A stretch of DNA of 64,000 bases, taken from assembly GCA_016192525.1 (NCBI GenBank), contig JACPTZ010000073.1, positions 19,043-83,042 of the forward strand. Reading direction: 5' to 3'. This DNA comes from Planctomycetota bacterium. Its GTDB lineage: Bacteria > Planctomycetota > MHYJ01 > JACPTZ01. The notes beneath the pieces were generated by a model. That model was not told the origin of the DNA. It saw nothing but the letters and a program-made list of their open reading frames with translations, and ran no database searches. This document shows positions 18,451-27,123 of this stretch, in pieces (position 1 is the stretch's first letter; each line of letters opens with the position of its first letter). The translations under genes were made by a program, and so were the position numbers.

Positions 18451-20409
18451 TTACTTGTTGTTGGAGCCCTCTTTCGGCGGAGGGGTCGGCGCGGCCTCGG
18501 CCGGCGTCGACGAAGGAGCGGCCGCATCATGGGCCTTCTTCGCCTCGGCGCGCTCCCGTACTCCGACGATCAGATTCCACTGCACGTTGAACCGGAAGTA
18601 GCGTCCCTCGCCCTTCGGGGTCACCCCTCCCCCCAGCCCGCCGCCGAATCCCCCCCCTCCGGAGCCGGTCTCGTGCTCTTTGGTGACCAGCTTCTCGATG
18701 GGATCGGCCGGATCCGGCACGGGGGAGGGTTTGTCGACCGTGAACTTCTCGGCAATGGGGTTGACCAGCTTGTCCTTCACCCATTGCTGGGAGGCCGACA
18801 CATCCGGTTTCCCCTCGGCGTTCTTGCGACAGGCGATCCCGACCACCGCGATGATCCGCACCCGGGGGGTCTTCCGTCGTTCCACGACGAATTCGGCCTG
18901 GGAAAGAAACTCGGGATTCTCGGCCTGCTCGGCGGTCATCCCCTCCGGAATCTTGGGCGTCCGCACCTCCACGATCTCGTCGTACGACTCCGCTCCGAGA
19001 GAGAGAATCCAGAGCTTCTCCTCCTCCGCCACGGCGAGATCGCCGTTCCTCTGGATGGCCGGCAGCTGGTTGATCGCATTCAGGACCTTGAGGGAAAGAT
19101 CCCGCTCGGGCGCCACCTTTCCGACCTCCCGGAGCGCGGCCTCGATCGGCGGAATCCGGCCGCGCACCTTCTTGTACTTGTTTTCCATCTCCTCCTGACT
19201 GCCGAGAACCGTCTGCACCCGGGTCAGATTCTGCTGGGCGGCTGTCGCCTTGGCGCCCGCCGACATGGCCATGTAGCCGACCAGCAGCCCGACGACCCCC
19301 ACGGCCGCCGCGACGAACGGACGCTTTTGCGAGGCCTCCTTCTTGCGGATCATCTCGGGCGGCAGCAGGTTGATCTTGTTGGAAGCGACCCCCAGCCCCT
19401 GCAGGGCGAGACCGCACGCCACGCCCAGAGAGCAGAGGGTGTTCTGGAGTTTCGTGTCGTCCACCCGGGAACCCGCCTCGAGATTGCCGAGTTTCGAGAG
19501 GCGATTCACCGTCATCTGCAGGTTCTGCGACAGGAACTTCTGGAAATTCAGCGTCTTCGACGCGCTCCCGACCATCAGTATCTTGTCGAACTTCGCGGTC
19601 TTGGAGAGCGACTTGTAGTAACCGATCGAGCGGTGCACCTCGCCCACGAGATCGCGCAGGACGGGCTGGATGACCCCGAAGATCTTCGTCGCCTGCGGGG
19701 AACGGGCCGCGTTCACCTTCAGCTTCTCGGCCTCGTCGTAGGGGATCTGGAACTTCTTCTGGAGCGCCTTGGTGATGTCGTTTCCGGCGATCGGGAGGTT
19801 CCGGATCCAGAACTTCTCGCCGTCGATGATCACGAGGTCGGTGTTGTCGCCTCCGATGTCGAGAATGACGCAGGAATTCCCCGGGTCCTGGTCGTGCATG
19901 ACGTAGTTGTACAGGGCCACCGGGGCGAACTGGAGGGCGTCCACGACCACCTCCGCCCCCTGGAGGGTCTCGAGGAAGGACGTGACGATGTCGCGCTTGA
20001 TGGCGAAGAGCACGACCTCCATCTCCTCGCCCACTTCGTAGGCCTTGTCGATCTTCTGATAGTCCCAGATCACGTCGTCGAGCGGGAAGGGGATGTGCTG
20101 CTGGGCCTCGTACCGCACGATTTCGGGGATCTTCTTCTCCTCGACGGGCGGCAGCTTGATGAACCGGTTGAAGGCGGCGTGGGAGGGAAAGCAGGAGACG
20201 ATCGGCGCGTCCTTCATCCGGTTCCGCTTGACGATCTCCGCGATCGCCTCTTTCATCGCGGCGGTGGGGTCGTGATCCTCCCCCTCGCCGGGACGCGGGA
20301 TGTCCTCCACGTCCATCGCGGCGAGCTGGACCGAACTGCCGGAGCGAACGAGCTTGACGGCCTTGATCGAGAAGTTGCTGACGTCCAGTCCCCAGGCGGC
20401 CTTGGCCAT
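18451..20409 (-). CDS. pilM: PilM-PilN-like fusion, type IV pilus-like assembly ATPase-fold protein
   Basis: A 652-residue protein. Residues 1-330 form an actin-like PilM domain: WGLDVSNFSIKAVKLVR, LDIGGDNTDLVIIDG (phosphate loop) and KILMVGSASKTLNF. Residues about 370-400 hold a membrane helix (FVAAAVGVVGLLVGYMAMSA), followed by a PilN-like coiled coil and periplasmic domain. Most bacteria encode PilM and PilN separately; the fused form is known from Akkermansia-type operons. The start at 20409 is set by the PilM N-terminus. It leads an operon with the PilO-like and FnIII-like genes, with gaps of 22 and 42 nt. Confidence 0.87.
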   Translation of the reverse strand: MAKAAWGLDVSNFSIKAVKLVRSGSSVQLAAMDVEDIPRPGEGEDHDPTAAMKEAIAEIVKRNRMKDAPIVSCFPSHAAFNRFIKLPPVEEKKIPEIVRYEAQQHIPFPLDDVIWDYQKIDKAYEVGEEMEVVLFAIKRDIVTSFLETLQGAEVVVDALQFAPVALYNYVMHDQDPGNSCVILDIGGDNTDLVIIDGEKFWIRNLPIAGNDITKALQKKFQIPYDEAEKLKVNAARSPQATKIFGVIQPVLRDLVGEVHRSIGYYKSLSKTAKFDKILMVGSASKTLNFQKFLSQNLQMTVNRLSKLGNLEAGSRVDDTKLQNTLCSLGVACGLALQGLGVASNKINLLPPEMIRKKEASQKRPFVAAAVGVVGLLVGYMAMSAGAKATAAQQNLTRVQTVLGSQEEMENKYKKVRGRIPPIEAALREVGKVAPERDLSLKVLNAINQLPAIQRNGDLAVAEEEKLWILSLGAESYDEIVEVRTPKIPEGMTAEQAENPEFLSQAEFVVERRKTPRVRIIAVVGIACRKNAEGKPDVSASQQWVKDKLVNPIAEKFTVDKPSPVPDPADPIEKLVTKEHETGSGGGGFGGGLGGGVTPKGEGRYFRFNVQWNLIVGVRERAEAKKAHDAAAPSSTPAEAAPTPPPKEGSNNK

Positions 20410-20443
20410 GACAAACCTCGGTTTCAATGACCGTAAAGCAACA

Positions 20444-21274
20444 CTATCCCTTGCTCTTCATTTCGGCGACCTTGGCCACGATCTTCTTCAAATCTTCGCG
20501 CACGATCCCGATGTCGCCCGGCGTCCGCAGCAGATAGGCGGGGTGATAGGTCGGCATCACCGGCACCCCGTCGCGCGTCTGAAACCGCCCGCGAACCTGT
20601 CCCATCGGGGCATCCACCCGCAGCAGGGTCGTAACGGCGAACTTGCCCATCGCGCCGATCACCCTGGGGCGGACGAGGGCCAGCTGATCCCGCAGGTACG
20701 GCTGGCACCTCACCACCTCCTCGGGCTCGGGGGGGCGGTTCCTCCGCCTCCCGTTCTCCAGCACCGACGGCCGGCACTTCACCACGTTGCAGATGTAGAC
20801 GTCCGCCCGCCGCAGTCCCGCCTCCGACAGAATCTGGTTCAGCAGCTGACCGGCGCGCCCCACGAACGGCTCACCGAGCCGGTCTTCGTCCTCCCCGGGC
20901 GCCTCTCCGACCAGGCAGATGTCGGCATCCGGGTTCCCGGTCCCGAACACCACCTGCGTCCGGGTCTCGCAGAGTCGGCACAACCGGCAGGCTTTCGCCC
21001 GGGTCTCGAGCGCGGCGAGCGCGGCGGCCTTGACGGGATCGACGCTCACCTGCAGGGCGGGCGAGACCGGGACGCCGGCCTTCGACGCCGCCGGCGTTCC
21101 GCCCGAACGGCTCGGGGAGCGGTCGGAGGGAGGCGCCCCCGGGCGGACAGAAGTCTGGATCGGGGCGGCGGGGGGACGACGCGCGAGCGCGGCGCGCGGA
21201 ACCGGGAGCAGATCGGCCCCGCAGGCCCGTTCGAGGGCCAGCCGCGCGCGAAGGGTGTCACGAAGCGTGGTCAC
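20444..21274 (-). CDS. Uracil-DNA glycosylase, family 4 (4Fe-4S)
   Basis: Base-excision repair enzyme removing uracil from DNA. It has 276 residues with a low-complexity N-terminal 85 residues. The catalytic core has [10 protein letters not shown] and the later [10 protein letters not shown] / VRCQPYL cysteines that would hold the iron-sulfur cluster, motif 1 [20 protein letters not shown] and the C-terminal motif [10 protein letters not shown]. The N-terminal extension (A/P-rich) is common in family 4 proteins. It overlaps the nrnA-like gene by 17 nt, so the two are probably co-translated. Confidence 0.93.
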   Translation of the reverse strand: MTTLRDTLRARLALERACGADLLPVPRAALARRPPAAPIQTSVRPGAPPSDRSPSRSGGTPAASKAGVPVSPALQVSVDPVKAAALAALETRAKACRLCRLCETRTQVVFGTGNPDADICLVGEAPGEDEDRLGEPFVGRAGQLLNQILSEAGLRRADVYICNVVKCRPSVLENGRRRNRPPEPEEVVRCQPYLRDQLALVRPRVIGAMGKFAVTTLLRVDAPMGQVRGRFQTRDGVPVMPTYHPAYLLRTPGDIGIVREDLKKIVAKVAEMKSKG

Positions 21275-22283
21275 GTTTCATCCTGGCGCGGACCTCGCCC
21301 ACGACCCGGCGCTCCACCGACGCGAGCGATCCCCGCAGGGTCACACCGGCGGCCCGGACGTGTCCGCCGCCGCCGTGACGGGTGCAGAACTTCGCCGCGT
21401 CGAACGAGCCGTCGGTCCGCAGGCTCACCTTCACCTCGCCGTCCCGGGACAGCGGCCGGAAGAGGATGGCCACGGCCACCCCCTTGAGATTCTTGGCCAC
21501 CTGGACGAACTCCTGGGTGTCGGTGGGGACATACCCGGCGCTCCGGAACATCGCGTCGGTCATCCGGATCCAAGCGACGCGTCCGTCCGGACTCCGCCGG
21601 AGACTCCGGATCACGGCGGCGTGCAGTTTCAGCTCGGGAAGCGTCCGGCTCCCGTAGAGGTGCCGGTGCACCAGGTCCGGGTCCACCCCATGCCCCAGAA
21701 GATCGGCCGCCACGCGGTGAGTGGACACGTGCGTGTTCGAGAACGAGAAACGGCCCGTGTCCTCCACGATGGCCGTGTAGATCGGCATCGCGATCTCGCG
21801 GGAGAGGGGAATCCGGGCGGCGCGGACGAGCCGGTAGACCATTTCGCCGACGGCGCTGGCCTCGGGATCGATCCAGTTCACATTGCCATAGAGCGTGTTC
21901 GTAACGTGATGGTCGATGTTGATCACCTGCACGTCCGGCGGGAGCCCCTGGAGCACCCGCTCCAGCCGGTCCAAGTTGCCGCAGTCGACGGTAAAGAGCA
22001 GATCGTACGGAGGGCGGCAGTCTCGCGGTCCCCGGCCGATCCCGCCGGCCCCGGGGAGGAACATCAGCTCCGCCGGCGGCCCCCCGTCCGTCACCATATG
22101 GGCCTGCTTGCCCATCTTGCGCAGGAGATGGACGAGGGCCAGTCCCGCCCCCACGGCGTCTCCGTCACACCGGACGTGACTGGAAACCACGCAGCGGCGA
22201 GCCTTCCGGATCCGGCCCAGAATCTCCCGTAGAATCCTCGGAGAGTTACCGGACAGTCGCCGGCCATGGACGGTCTTCAGCAT
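21258..22283 (-). CDS. nrnA: DHH-family phosphoesterase (NrnA-like oligoribonuclease/pAp phosphatase)
   Basis: Hydrolyses short RNA oligonucleotides and, in NrnA, 3'-phosphoadenosine 5'-phosphate. It has 341 residues. The DHH domain has [25 protein letters not shown] and INIDHHVTN, and the C-terminal DHHA1 domain has the [10 protein letters not shown] motif. I chose the ATG at 22283 ([10 protein letters not shown]); no good ribosome site is visible and the ATG at 22328 is possible. The uracil glycosylase overlaps its 3' end, forming a nucleic-acid-maintenance pair. Confidence 0.9.
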   Translation of the reverse strand: MLKTVHGRRLSGNSPRILREILGRIRKARRCVVSSHVRCDGDAVGAGLALVHLLRKMGKQAHMVTDGGPPAELMFLPGAGGIGRGPRDCRPPYDLLFTVDCGNLDRLERVLQGLPPDVQVINIDHHVTNTLYGNVNWIDPEASAVGEMVYRLVRAARIPLSREIAMPIYTAIVEDTGRFSFSNTHVSTHRVAADLLGHGVDPDLVHRHLYGSRTLPELKLHAAVIRSLRRSPDGRVAWIRMTDAMFRSAGYVPTDTQEFVQVAKNLKGVAVAILFRPLSRDGEVKVSLRTDGSFDAAKFCTRHGGGGHVRAAGVTLRGSLASVERRVVGEVRARMKRDHAS

Positions 22284-22366
22284 AGGAGACGATTCCGGGA
22301 AGGGGAATCCCTGCAATGAGTGGAACAATTCGTGGGAGTGCGGATTATCTCTTACAGCACAACATC

Positions 22367-23026
22367 TTACGCCGGATAGTCGTAGTCCGTAGGATACTGG
22401 GGGCCTCGGAAATCCGCCTCTACGCCGGCCGTGGTCCGTCTCGTGTCCCCCTTTCGGGGTTCCTTGGAGGTGAACTTGGTGAGGGCGATCTCGAATTCCG
22501 GCTCTTGGGGGATGTCGATGATTTCCTGGAACCGCAGACGGATCACCTCCCGGATCTTGTCGGTCACTTCTTTGACGTTGGTTCCCTCATACGTCGAATA
22601 GCCGGTGTAGATGCGGAGCGGCTTGTCCTCGCGGCCCTTCTCCTTGTAAATGCGAACCCACACCTCATAGATTTCGGGGAGCTTCTTGACGGCCCGGCGC
22701 AGCGACTCCTCCACGGCCGAGAGCGCGATCGTCACCTCGAGGTTGTTCGAGCGGATGCGGAAGTGGGTGTCGTAGCGGCTGACCATGATCGCCAGCAGGA
22801 CGTACAGCCCGTGCGAGAGCAGCAGGTAGAGTCCGACGAGGATGGCCCCCTGCTGCCAGACCAGCCCGGGTCCCGCCGAAGCGGCGCCGCTCGAGTAGAC
22901 GCGGTCCAGCCCGCGGTACACCTCCGCCGGGGCAACGACCCCCGCCCCCAGCGCGAGAAGGCCGGCGGCCAGCGCGAGGGCGATCAGGATGTCGACCAGG
23001 AGCAGGATCCATCGAAAGGCGGTCAT
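22367..23026 (-). CDS. amaP: Alkaline shock response membrane anchor protein AmaP-like
   Basis: A 219-residue protein with two N-terminal membrane helices (WILLLVDILIALALAAGLLALG and AILVGLYLLLSHGLYVLLAIMV), then an Asp23/Gls24-like soluble domain: VTIALSAVEESLRRAVKKLPEIYEVWVRIY and VTDKIREVIRLRFQEIID. This matches AmaP, which anchors Asp23 proteins in Gram-positives; in PVC bacteria its role is not known. The long open frame continues upstream, but that part overlaps accC in another frame, so the ATG at 23026 is the start. No Asp23 partner gene is beside it. Confidence 0.8.
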   Translation of the reverse strand: MTAFRWILLLVDILIALALAAGLLALGAGVVAPAEVYRGLDRVYSSGAASAGPGLVWQQGAILVGLYLLLSHGLYVLLAIMVSRYDTHFRIRSNNLEVTIALSAVEESLRRAVKKLPEIYEVWVRIYKEKGREDKPLRIYTGYSTYEGTNVKEVTDKIREVIRLRFQEIIDIPQEPEFEIALTKFTSKEPRKGDTRRTTAGVEADFRGPQYPTDYDYPA

Positions 23027-23088
23027 GACAGTCTCCAGACCACGGCCGGGACTCAGGGGCGCCGGCGCGCCGACCGGCGCGGGACGGC

Positions 23089-24438
23089 CTATCCCCGTTT
23101 CCCGAGATAGGTCTCCACGAAATTGGTGTCGATGTCGCTCGAAAGAAACTGGGCGTTCGAGAAGAGATCCAGGAAGAACGGAATCGTCGTCTGCACGCCC
23201 TCGACCACGAACTCCTCGAGGGCCCGCCTCATGGTGAGGAGCGCCTCCTCGCGGGACGGGCGATGGACGATGAGCTTTCCGATCATGGAGTCGTAGGTCG
23301 GGGGAATCGTGTACCCGGCGTGGGCGTGCGTATCCACGCGGACCCCGAGGCCGCCGGGGAGGATGAACCGGCGGATGAGCCCCGGCGAGGGCCGGAATCC
23401 GTCCATCGAGTCCTCGGCGTTGATCCGGCACTCGATGGCGGCGCCCCGGAGCCGGACATCCTCCTGCCGGTAGCCGAGCGGCCGGCCGGCGGCGATCCGG
23501 ATCTGCTCCTTCACCAGGTCGATCCCGGTCACCATCTCCGTCACCGGATGCTCCACCTGGATCCGGGCGTTCATCTCCATGAAAAAGAAGTTCCCGTCGT
23601 CGTCCACCAGGAACTCGACCGTCCCGGCGTTGGTGTATCGGGCGGCGCGGGCGAACCGGACGGCGCACTCCCCCATCCGGCGGCGCAGATCCTCGGTGAG
23701 GACCGGGGACGGGGATTCCTCGACCAGTTTCTGGTGGCGGCGCTGCGTCGTGCAGTCGCGCTCTCCCAGATGAACCAGATTCCCGTACTCGTCGCCGAGA
23801 ACCTGGATCTCGACATGCCGCGGGTGCTCGACCAGCTTCTCGATGTAGACGGAGGGGTCCTTGAAGGCCGCCTGCGCCTCGGCCTGGGCCGCATAGAGAT
23901 TGCTGACGAGGGAGACGTCGTTCCGGGCCACCCGCATCCCCCGTCCCCCCCCCCCGGCGGCCGCCTTGATCATCACGGGGAAGCCGATTTCGTGCGCGAT
24001 CCGGACCGCCTCCTTCTCGTCGGCCACCGGCTTGTCGCTTCCGGGCGAGACCGGAATCCCGAGTTCGATCGCGAGGGCCCGCGCCCGGACCTTGTCCCCC
24101 ACGGCGCGCGACGCCTCGGGCGACGGACCGATGAACTGGATGTTGCAGGAGCGGCAGACTTCGGCGAAGTGGGAGTTCTCGGCGAGGAATCCATAACCGG
24201 GATGGATCGCCTGGACGTCGGTGATCTCCGCCGTCGAGATGATCCTCGCGATGTCCAGATACGACTTCGCCGCCGGGGCCGGACCGATGCAGATCGACTT
24301 GTCGGCGTACTGGAGGTAGATCGCACCCGCATCCGCCTCCGAGTAGACGGCGACCGTCTCGATTCCGAGCTCCTTGCAGGCCCGGATGACGCGGAGGGCG
24401 ATCTCGCCGCGGTTCGCGACGAGAATCCGCGAGAACAT
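23089..24438 (-). CDS. accC: Acetyl-CoA carboxylase biotin carboxylase subunit
   Basis: ATP-dependent carboxylation of biotin on AccB, the first step of fatty acid synthesis. It has 449 residues, the standard length. The sequence starts [20 protein letters not shown], with the ATP-grasp glycine loop [28 protein letters not shown] and the active-site region [17 protein letters not shown]. The ATG at 24438 is the conserved start; the frame upstream is low-complexity. It lies 60 nt after accB in the usual accB-accC order. Confidence 0.98.
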   Translation of the reverse strand: MFSRILVANRGEIALRVIRACKELGIETVAVYSEADAGAIYLQYADKSICIGPAPAAKSYLDIARIISTAEITDVQAIHPGYGFLAENSHFAEVCRSCNIQFIGPSPEASRAVGDKVRARALAIELGIPVSPGSDKPVADEKEAVRIAHEIGFPVMIKAAAGGGGRGMRVARNDVSLVSNLYAAQAEAQAAFKDPSVYIEKLVEHPRHVEIQVLGDEYGNLVHLGERDCTTQRRHQKLVEESPSPVLTEDLRRRMGECAVRFARAARYTNAGTVEFLVDDDGNFFFMEMNARIQVEHPVTEMVTGIDLVKEQIRIAAGRPLGYRQEDVRLRGAAIECRINAEDSMDGFRPSPGLIRRFILPGGLGVRVDTHAHAGYTIPPTYDSMIGKLIVHRPSREEALLTMRRALEEFVVEGVQTTIPFFLDLFSNAQFLSSDIDTNFVETYLGKRG

Positions 24439-24498
24439 CGGCGGTCTCTCGTTCGCCGGCGGGGTCAGCTCGGTCTTGGAGTCGGTTCGCGGCATCGG

Positions 24499-24933
24499 CT
24501 ACGGCTTTCTCACCCGGAAGAGGACCTGGCCGAATTCGACCGGCTGACCGTTCTCGATGCAGACCTCGACGATCTCACCCTCGCACTCGGCCTTGATCTC
24601 GTTCATCACCTTCATCGCCTCGATGATGCACACCACCTTCTCCGGGCCGATCCGGTCGCCGGTCTCGACGAAGACATCGGCGCCCGGTTTCGGAGAGCGA
24701 TAGAAGGTGCCCACCAGCGGTGCCTTGATCTCGTGCAGGCCCGGCGCCGGAGCGGCCGGAACGGGTGCGGAGGCTCCGGGCCCCGGTGCGGACAGCGCGG
24801 GCCCCTCGATGACGCGCCCCTCGGGGCCCGCCTTCTTGAGCCGGTAGCGCCCCTCCGGGTCCTCGACCTCCAGCTCGCTGAGACCGTGCTCGGTCATGAG
24901 CTGGGCGAGCCGCTTCAGGTTTTCAAAGTTCAT
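24499..24933 (-). CDS. accB: Acetyl-CoA carboxylase biotin carboxyl carrier protein
   Basis: Carries the biotin between AccC and the carboxyltransferase. It has 144 residues: an N-terminal helical part (MNFENLKRLAQLMTEHGLSE), an Ala/Pro-rich flexible linker (PGPGASAPVPAAPAP) and the biotinyl domain with APLVGTFYRSP and the biotinylation site EAMKVMNE (Lys about 109). The ATG at 24933 gives the normal length. It is the first gene of the accBC unit; the region upstream is non-coding. Confidence 0.97.
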   Translation of the reverse strand: MNFENLKRLAQLMTEHGLSELEVEDPEGRYRLKKAGPEGRVIEGPALSAPGPGASAPVPAAPAPGLHEIKAPLVGTFYRSPKPGADVFVETGDRIGPEKVVCIIEAMKVMNEIKAECEGEIVEVCIENGQPVEFGQVLFRVRKP

Positions 24934-25672
24934 GCGGAGTCCACGGGTTCGGGGTTGAACACCGTATGATAGCGGCGAGGTGGGCGGGCAGTAAAGCCAA
25001 AATGAAAAACGTGGGAAACGGAGACAGCAGAGGAAGAAGAAAGGGTGTACGAGGGTACCGCCCCTGGCGTTGTCATCCTGAGCCCTGCCCGCCTCCGTCC
25101 GGTGGGCAGGGCGAGGGATCACCAGCACTGGAGCGTACCTGGCGTATGAGCTGGCGATCCTTCGCGTCCGCCTGCGGCGGACGCTCAGGATGACAATGCG
25201 GTGACCTCGTACGAAAGGGTTTGTCCGGCTGAAGCATACTCGTCCATATGCGAACCCGGAACGGAATGAACCACGAATCTCACGAACTTGTTGCTTTCCT
25301 CTCCTCCCTCCGTTTCAGTGGCCTCAGCGGTTTCAGGGGTTCCCTCTTTCTGTCGTTCTGAGCCGTGCGTCGCTTGGAGGATGGTCCCCGGCATTCGTGA
25401 ACTTCGCGGTCTCCCTGCCGGATGGACCGGAGAAGTACACTTCACCCGGATGAGCCGGAGAAAAGACAGTGGCGGCGGCGCCAGGAGTGGGCGAGGAGGC
25501 GCTGCGGACTTGGAGCGAGCGTGGGTGAATGCGCCGGGAAACGCAGGCGGAGGCACGCGGGGGTCGCGGACAGTGTCGGCTCGGGACGGCGGCGGCCCGG
25601 ACAGGCGCCGGCCGGCTTGCCTCCTCTCTCTGTGTCGTTTCTCATCTTACGTTTTACGTTTTACGCTTCAGA
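24934..25672. other. Non-coding interval between accB and the island
   Basis: About 740 bp with no convincing gene. It holds the inverted-repeat element at 25047-25212 and degenerate GC-rich sequence. Just before the att repeat, the motif TTTTACG occurs twice in tandem (about 25,650-25,668). Short frames here have no family-like sequence. Confidence 0.6.
25047..25212. repeat. Inverted-repeat element (TCATCCTGAGC type)
   Basis: A 14-bp perfect inverted repeat, TTGTCATCCTGAGC at 25070-25083 and its complement at 25183-25196, is extended outward by imperfect arms that start GTAC...; the whole element is about 166 bp. The TCATCCTGAGC motif is a widespread dispersed repeat of bacterial genomes. 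It could fold as a long hairpin in the non-coding space upstream of accB. Confidence 0.7.
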
Positions 25673-25698
25673 TTGGTACCCCCACGGGGGGTTGAACC
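25673..25698. other. Left attachment site of the genomic island
   Basis: Direct repeat of the 3' end of the tRNA-Glu gene at 61883-61908. The first 17 bp, TTGGTACCCCCACGGGG, are identical; then two mismatches (GG instead of AT) and a shared TTGAACC follow. The tRNA body is absent here, so this is the displaced end made by integration. Confidence 0.85.
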
Positions 25699-26026
25699 TC
25701 CCTCGATAGTACAGTCCCTGGTCGACAGGTTCCATCTAAAGATAGCGTAGGCGAACGACCCGACTGCCGCCGCCCGCGGACGCAGTGGAGCTCCAGTCCC
25801 GCTCTGGGAGTGCGCCAGCACGCAAGATTATGTTCCGGAACAGGTTGCACGTGCTTTTGGTGTGCCTAGACGTTCTGGAGGTCTCGGGCGTATAACCCCT
25901 GGAAAGACTTGAGGAGCGACTCCAGAATGCTCGCGCAACCACGCCTCGTGGCGAGGATCTTGCGGAGGATCCCCTATCGCGGCCGGGATCCCCCCCTCAA
26001 AGAACTGGAAGTTCATCTTCGAGACG

Positions 26027-27046
26027 ATGAGCCGTTACGCGATGAGCGGCAAGCCGGTGGACTTGATCGCCATCTCGCCGCTGTCCGGGGTGGCGAAGGG
26101 TGCAGACCAGTTCCCGTTGGTGACACGGTTTGTGGATCTACCCAGGGTAGATTACCTGAAGGTGCTGGCCTCGACGCACGTCGTGGTGAATGCCTCTCAC
26201 GAAGAAGGCTTCACGATCGCGGTGATCGAGCAGTTGTACTCGGGCTGTGTTGTCCTGCTGCCCCGCCGTCCCTGGGTGAAGGCCCTGATCCGGGAATGCT
26301 ACGAGGACTGCCCGTGGCGGTACTCGACACAGGAAGAGGCGTATGCGAAACTGAAGATGAATCGCAGAGACTACGCGGCGGCTCAGCGAGCGATGGCCCC
26401 GGTCCGGGCCATGATCCGCCGGGACTACGACTCTCGTAGGGTGGTCGCGGACACGTTCGGTACGATCGCCCGGGTGGTCGACGAAGGCCGGGCGGGGTTG
26501 GGCATGAGTGCGGACGTCCACGATCTGATCCGACAGGCGACGCTGGGTCTGGGGTCGATGTTCCGGTTCTCGAAGTTCTGTGAGACCCTCAAAGCCCTGG
26601 CTCGTCTGCCGGCGCAGGTCTTCGACCGTGATGTCCCGGTGGCCACGTTCCCAGGGAAGCTCCAGGTGTACTGGGCGCTGCAGGAGTTGGGCTACGTGGA
26701 CAGTATGGACTCGCCGGATCCGTTGATGGTGAAGACGGGAACGACAGTGCTTGCGGCAAGGCCGTGGAAAGGAGGAACGCGCTACAGTGGCAGGGACGTC
26801 CCAACAGGGCATCCGGTCACGCGACGGGGGTCTACCCTGGTAGACTGTAACCCGTTACTAGCACAGTCTTTACAATTCGCCCGCGACTGGCGCGAGACGA
26901 AGAGTTCCGTACGGCCATTGCGGGAAGGATCTCGCCCGTGGGGAAGTAGCAGGATTGAGGCGCCCCACAGGCGCCAGGCGCCAATCTCGGGCTCGTGGTG
27001 GCCAGGCTTGGGAGCCGTTCCGGGTCGTGAGGTCTTCCTCACGTGA
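26027..27046 (+). CDS. Glycosyltransferase-like fragment (5'-truncated)
   Basis: The coherent part, about residues 1-245, resembles the C-terminal half of a family 4-type glycosyltransferase: LPRVDYLKVLASTHVVVNAS, EEGFTIAVIEQLYSGCVVLLPRRPWVKALI (the acidic nucleotide-sugar motif region). Sensible sequence also continues upstream of the ATG in the same frame (KNWKFIFETMSRY), so the N-terminal acceptor half seems to be missing. Beyond about residue 250 the frame runs into the structured leader of the reverse transcriptase and is probably not protein. It may have been cut by the element boundary; no function is claimed for the remnant. Confidence 0.5.
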   Translation: MSRYAMSGKPVDLIAISPLSGVAKGADQFPLVTRFVDLPRVDYLKVLASTHVVVNASHEEGFTIAVIEQLYSGCVVLLPRRPWVKALIRECYEDCPWRYSTQEEAYAKLKMNRRDYAAAQRAMAPVRAMIRRDYDSRRVVADTFGTIARVVDEGRAGLGMSADVHDLIRQATLGLGSMFRFSKFCETLKALARLPAQVFDRDVPVATFPGKLQVYWALQELGYVDSMDSPDPLMVKTGTTVLAARPWKGGTRYSGRDVPTGHPVTRRGSTLVDCNPLLAQSLQFARDWRETKSSVRPLREGSRPWGSSRIEAPHRRQAPISGSWWPGLGAVPGREVFLT

Positions 27047-27110
27047 ACTCCCCTGCGAGACGGCACCTGAACCGTGGTGATGCCATCGCGAGCCCGGCGG
27101 TGCGTGGTGG
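26780..27110 (+). ncRNA. Structured leader upstream of the reverse transcriptase
   Basis: Several strong stems in a row: GTCTAC-CCTG-GTAGAC (26830-26845), GTAAC-CC-GTTAC (26847-26858), GGCGCC with a CCACA loop (about 26,960) and CGTGAGG-TCTT-CCTCACG (27026-27043). Such a series directly before an RT gene fits the 5' domains of a group II intron or an RT-linked non-coding RNA. I cannot find a convincing 5' GTGYG boundary or a domain V after the RT, so the identity is open. Confidence 0.4.
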
Positions 27111-27123
27111 TGGAGGGACGACG

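Noticed and set aside
18421..20430. 669-aa plus-strand frame opposite pilM
   Set aside because: Shadow of the PilM-PilN fusion.
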